From positions 5,602 to 11,494 of the forward strand of contig DUIS01000082.1 in NCBI GenBank assembly GCA_013330215.1: a stretch of 5,893 nucleotides of DNA, written 5' to 3'. This DNA is from Microcaldota archaeon (GTDB taxonomy: Archaea > Micrarchaeota > Micrarchaeia > Micrarchaeales > Micrarchaeaceae). The notes under the pieces were generated by a model that was given only the letters and a program-made list of their open reading frames with translations, was not told where the DNA came from and did no database searches. This document shows, in pieces, positions 4,438-5,893 of the stretch (the first letter of the stretch is position 1; each line of letters starts with the position of its first letter). A program made the position numbers and the translations under genes.

Positions 4438-5175
4438 ATGATACCAAGGAGAAAGGGAAGGGTGGCTAGGAGGGCCAAAAGGAAGGTGGCACCGAGCAGG
4501 TACGCCAAGAGGACCGCCTACGCCATAACGATTTTGCTGCTGCTCATCATGGTGCTCTCCGGTGCATTGTACTCAAAGGGTTACATAGGCATGCCCGGCT
4601 TCACCGCAATGGGCTCGATCGCGCTCTCGCTCTTCTTCACATCCATAGTATTCTCATGGATGATCTTCACTGGAAGCACGCCAGGCATGATAGTGAGGTA
4701 CCTTGGCCTCACCAGGGATAAGATCTCTGTAAAGGTCATCTGCATAGGAATTGCGCTTTTCGTGGCAATCGTCATATTGGGTATGGTTGTCAACTCGATA
4801 TCGAACGCAACGGGCGTGCCGCTGCCTACGAACGTGCAGAACGTCTTCGCTGGGGCGCCGCTCTACTTCCTCATATTCACGGCCATAATAGCGCCGATAA
4901 ACGAGGAGATACTATTCAGGGGCTTCCTCGTATCGAAACTCGGCAAGATGTTCGGCATCGCCTCGGGCATAATAGTCAGCGCGCTGATATTCGCGGTGCT
5001 GCACCTGAGCTATCTCTCGATAGCTGAATTCGTGGCAGCCTTCACCTTCGGAATAATCGCCGGTTATGCGTTCGTTAAGACAAAGTCCCTCTATCCGAGC
5101 ATAGTGGGGCATATCCTGGTCAATGCCGTAACGATAACCTCGCTCATCTATGTCGGGATGCTCATACATCCGTAA
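4438..5175 (+). CDS. CPBP-family intramembrane metalloprotease (Rce1/Abi-like)
   Basis: A 245-aa polytopic membrane protein with the three CPBP motifs: E156-E157-x3-R161 (EEILFR), F185-x3-H189 (FAVLH) and H225-x3-N229 (HILVN). The Glu and His residues form the active site of CAAX-type prenyl proteases such as Rce1. All are present, so it is probably active. About seven hydrophobic segments are visible (roughly 27-46, 58-78, 99-119, 141-155, 171-192, 195-214, 219-242). The substrate is unknown; prokaryotic relatives act in protein maturation, bacteriocin self-protection and signalling. The first 25 residues are strikingly basic, with 12 Arg/Lys and no acidic residue, and would lie in the cytoplasm. 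The start is ATG 4438; an overlapping GTG 4435 adds one residue. AGGTG (4431-4435) overlaps the eS31 stop and is very close to the ATG, so translation is probably coupled to the ribosomal genes. Confidence 0.92.
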   Translation: MIPRRKGRVARRAKRKVAPSRYAKRTAYAITILLLLIMVLSGALYSKGYIGMPGFTAMGSIALSLFFTSIVFSWMIFTGSTPGMIVRYLGLTRDKISVKVICIGIALFVAIVILGMVVNSISNATGVPLPTNVQNVFAGAPLYFLIFTAIIAPINEEILFRGFLVSKLGKMFGIASGIIVSALIFAVLHLSYLSIAEFVAAFTFGIIAGYAFVKTKSLYPSIVGHILVNAVTITSLIYVGMLIHP

Positions 5176-5190
5176 ATACCCGGTGTTTGT

Positions 5191-5874
5191 GTGGATAAAG
5201 ATACTGGTGCAATCATAGCGGAACTCAAGAAGAGGGCGGACAGGAACGCCGTAGACGGGATGTCGAGGTTCGGCATCAATACCAAAGATGCGCTGGGCGT
5301 GAGCATACCCGAACTGAGGAAATTCGCAAAGCGGATTGGAACCAACCATGAGACTGCCATCCGGCTCTGGAAGACAGGGGTGCACGAGGCAAGGATACTC
5401 GCCTCTTTTGTGGATGACTATTCGGCCGTCAGCGAAGGGCAGATGGAGGAATGGGCTGGCGATTTTGATTCCTGGGACCTGTGCGACCAATGCTGCAGCA
5501 ACCTCTTTGACAGGACCAAGTTCGCCTATGGCAAGGCGATCGAGTGGCCAAAGAGGGAGGAGGAGTATGTAAAACGGGCAGGGTTTGTGCTGATGGCTGC
5601 GCTCTCTGTGCATAACAAGGAGATGAGGGACGCCCAGTTCGAACGCTTCATCCCGATAATAGAGAGGGAATGCCTTGATGAGAGGAATTTCGTAAGGAAG
5701 GCTGTCAACTGGGCGCTAAGGCAGATAGGTAAGCGCAACAAACGGTTAAACAGATTGGCTATCCTCTCTGCTGAGAGGATAATGCTGAAGGACTCGAATA
5801 CGGCGAAGTGGATTGCGAACGATGCGCTCCGCGAGCTGAAAAGCAATGCTGTGCAGGGTAGATTGCATGCTTAG
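5191..5874 (+). CDS. AlkD-like DNA alkylation repair protein (HEAT-repeat glycosylase)
   Basis: A 227-aa, mostly helical protein of the DNA_alkylation family (AlkC/AlkD type), which removes positively charged alkylated purines such as 7-methylguanine and 3-methyladenine without flipping the base. The hallmark FDSWDLCDQ gives W95 and D99, the W-x3-D spacing of the AlkD catalytic pair. A second tryptophan, W174 in AVNWALRQIG, corresponds to the other DNA-contacting aromatic of AlkD. The N-terminal part (GVSIPELRKFAK) is also typical. Length matches the family, so it looks intact. The start is GTG 5191, supported by GGTG at 5182-5185 with 5 nt spacing; the next internal ATG would remove 23 residues. 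It follows the protease by 15 nt and is likely in the same operon, a passenger with no obvious link to translation. Glycosylase activity is inferred from these residues; some relatives have other or no known activity. Confidence 0.9.
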   Translation: MDKDTGAIIAELKKRADRNAVDGMSRFGINTKDALGVSIPELRKFAKRIGTNHETAIRLWKTGVHEARILASFVDDYSAVSEGQMEEWAGDFDSWDLCDQCCSNLFDRTKFAYGKAIEWPKREEEYVKRAGFVLMAALSVHNKEMRDAQFERFIPIIERECLDERNFVRKAVNWALRQIGKRNKRLNRLAILSAERIMLKDSNTAKWIANDALRELKSNAVQGRLHA

Positions 5875-5893
5875 GTTGGAAGTAGCCGTGATG
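5867..5893 (+). CDS. possible start of a further gene (partial)
   Basis: ATG 5867 overlaps the 3' end of the AlkD-like gene by 8 nt and reads MLRLEVAVM to the window edge without a stop. Overlapping starts are common in compact archaeal operons. ATG 5891 at the very edge is a second candidate. Nine codons cannot identify a product. Confidence 0.3.

Noticed and set aside
3933..4447. Minus-strand frames opposite eS24 and eS31
   Set aside because: They are Leu/Cys/Ser-rich products of reading Lys/Glu/Ala-rich ribosomal genes backwards.
4912..5613. Minus-strand open frame spanning the protease and AlkD-like genes (233 codons)
   Set aside because: It overlaps two genes with intact catalytic motifs on the other strand and has no independent support.

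Overview
The window is archaeal. It encodes archaeal-type initiation factor 5A with the hypusine-loop lysine, the archaeal/eukaryotic ribosomal proteins eS24 and eS31, and two FtsZ proteins. Genes are preceded by TATA-like boxes and sometimes by GGTG or GTGAT ribosome-binding motifs. Coding DNA is very rich in ATA (Ile) and AGG (Arg) codons. Two FtsZs together with tight packing and small proteins fit a euryarchaeal or DPANN lineage, possibly Micrarchaeota-like. That placement is inference; no rRNA or other marker is present to settle it.

Layout. (1) 1-257: the 3' end of a plus-strand gene for an unrecognised protein rich in N-glycosylation sequons. (2) 258-459: an intergenic region with a possible terminator and candidate promoters. 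(3) 460-2703: two tandem but separately promoted ftsZ paralogues. Each ends in a hairpin that contains its own stop codon and is followed by a T-rich tract. (4) 2732-3441: two small minus-strand paralogous genes of unknown function. They arose by tandem duplication, and the duplicated unit carried the ftsZ hairpin/T-tract with it. (5) 3442-3538: an A+T-rich divergent promoter region. (6) 3539-5874: a compact plus-strand run of aIF5A, eS24, eS31 (50 aa, easily missed), a CPBP-family intramembrane protease and an AlkD-like DNA glycosylase. Gaps are 4-15 nt, so this looks like one operon, and a further gene may start at 5867.

The ftsZ pair supplies the tubulin-like division machinery. The aIF5A-led operon supplies translation proteins, with a membrane protease and a DNA-repair protein as passengers. 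The least explained parts are the duplicated gene pair, the 34-nt non-coding repeat that is better conserved than the genes beside it, the stop-in-hairpin arrangement at both ftsZ ends, the GGGTGGG signature in the second FtsZ, and the short LEM-containing tail shared by both FtsZs. Nothing here proves a new multi-gene system.
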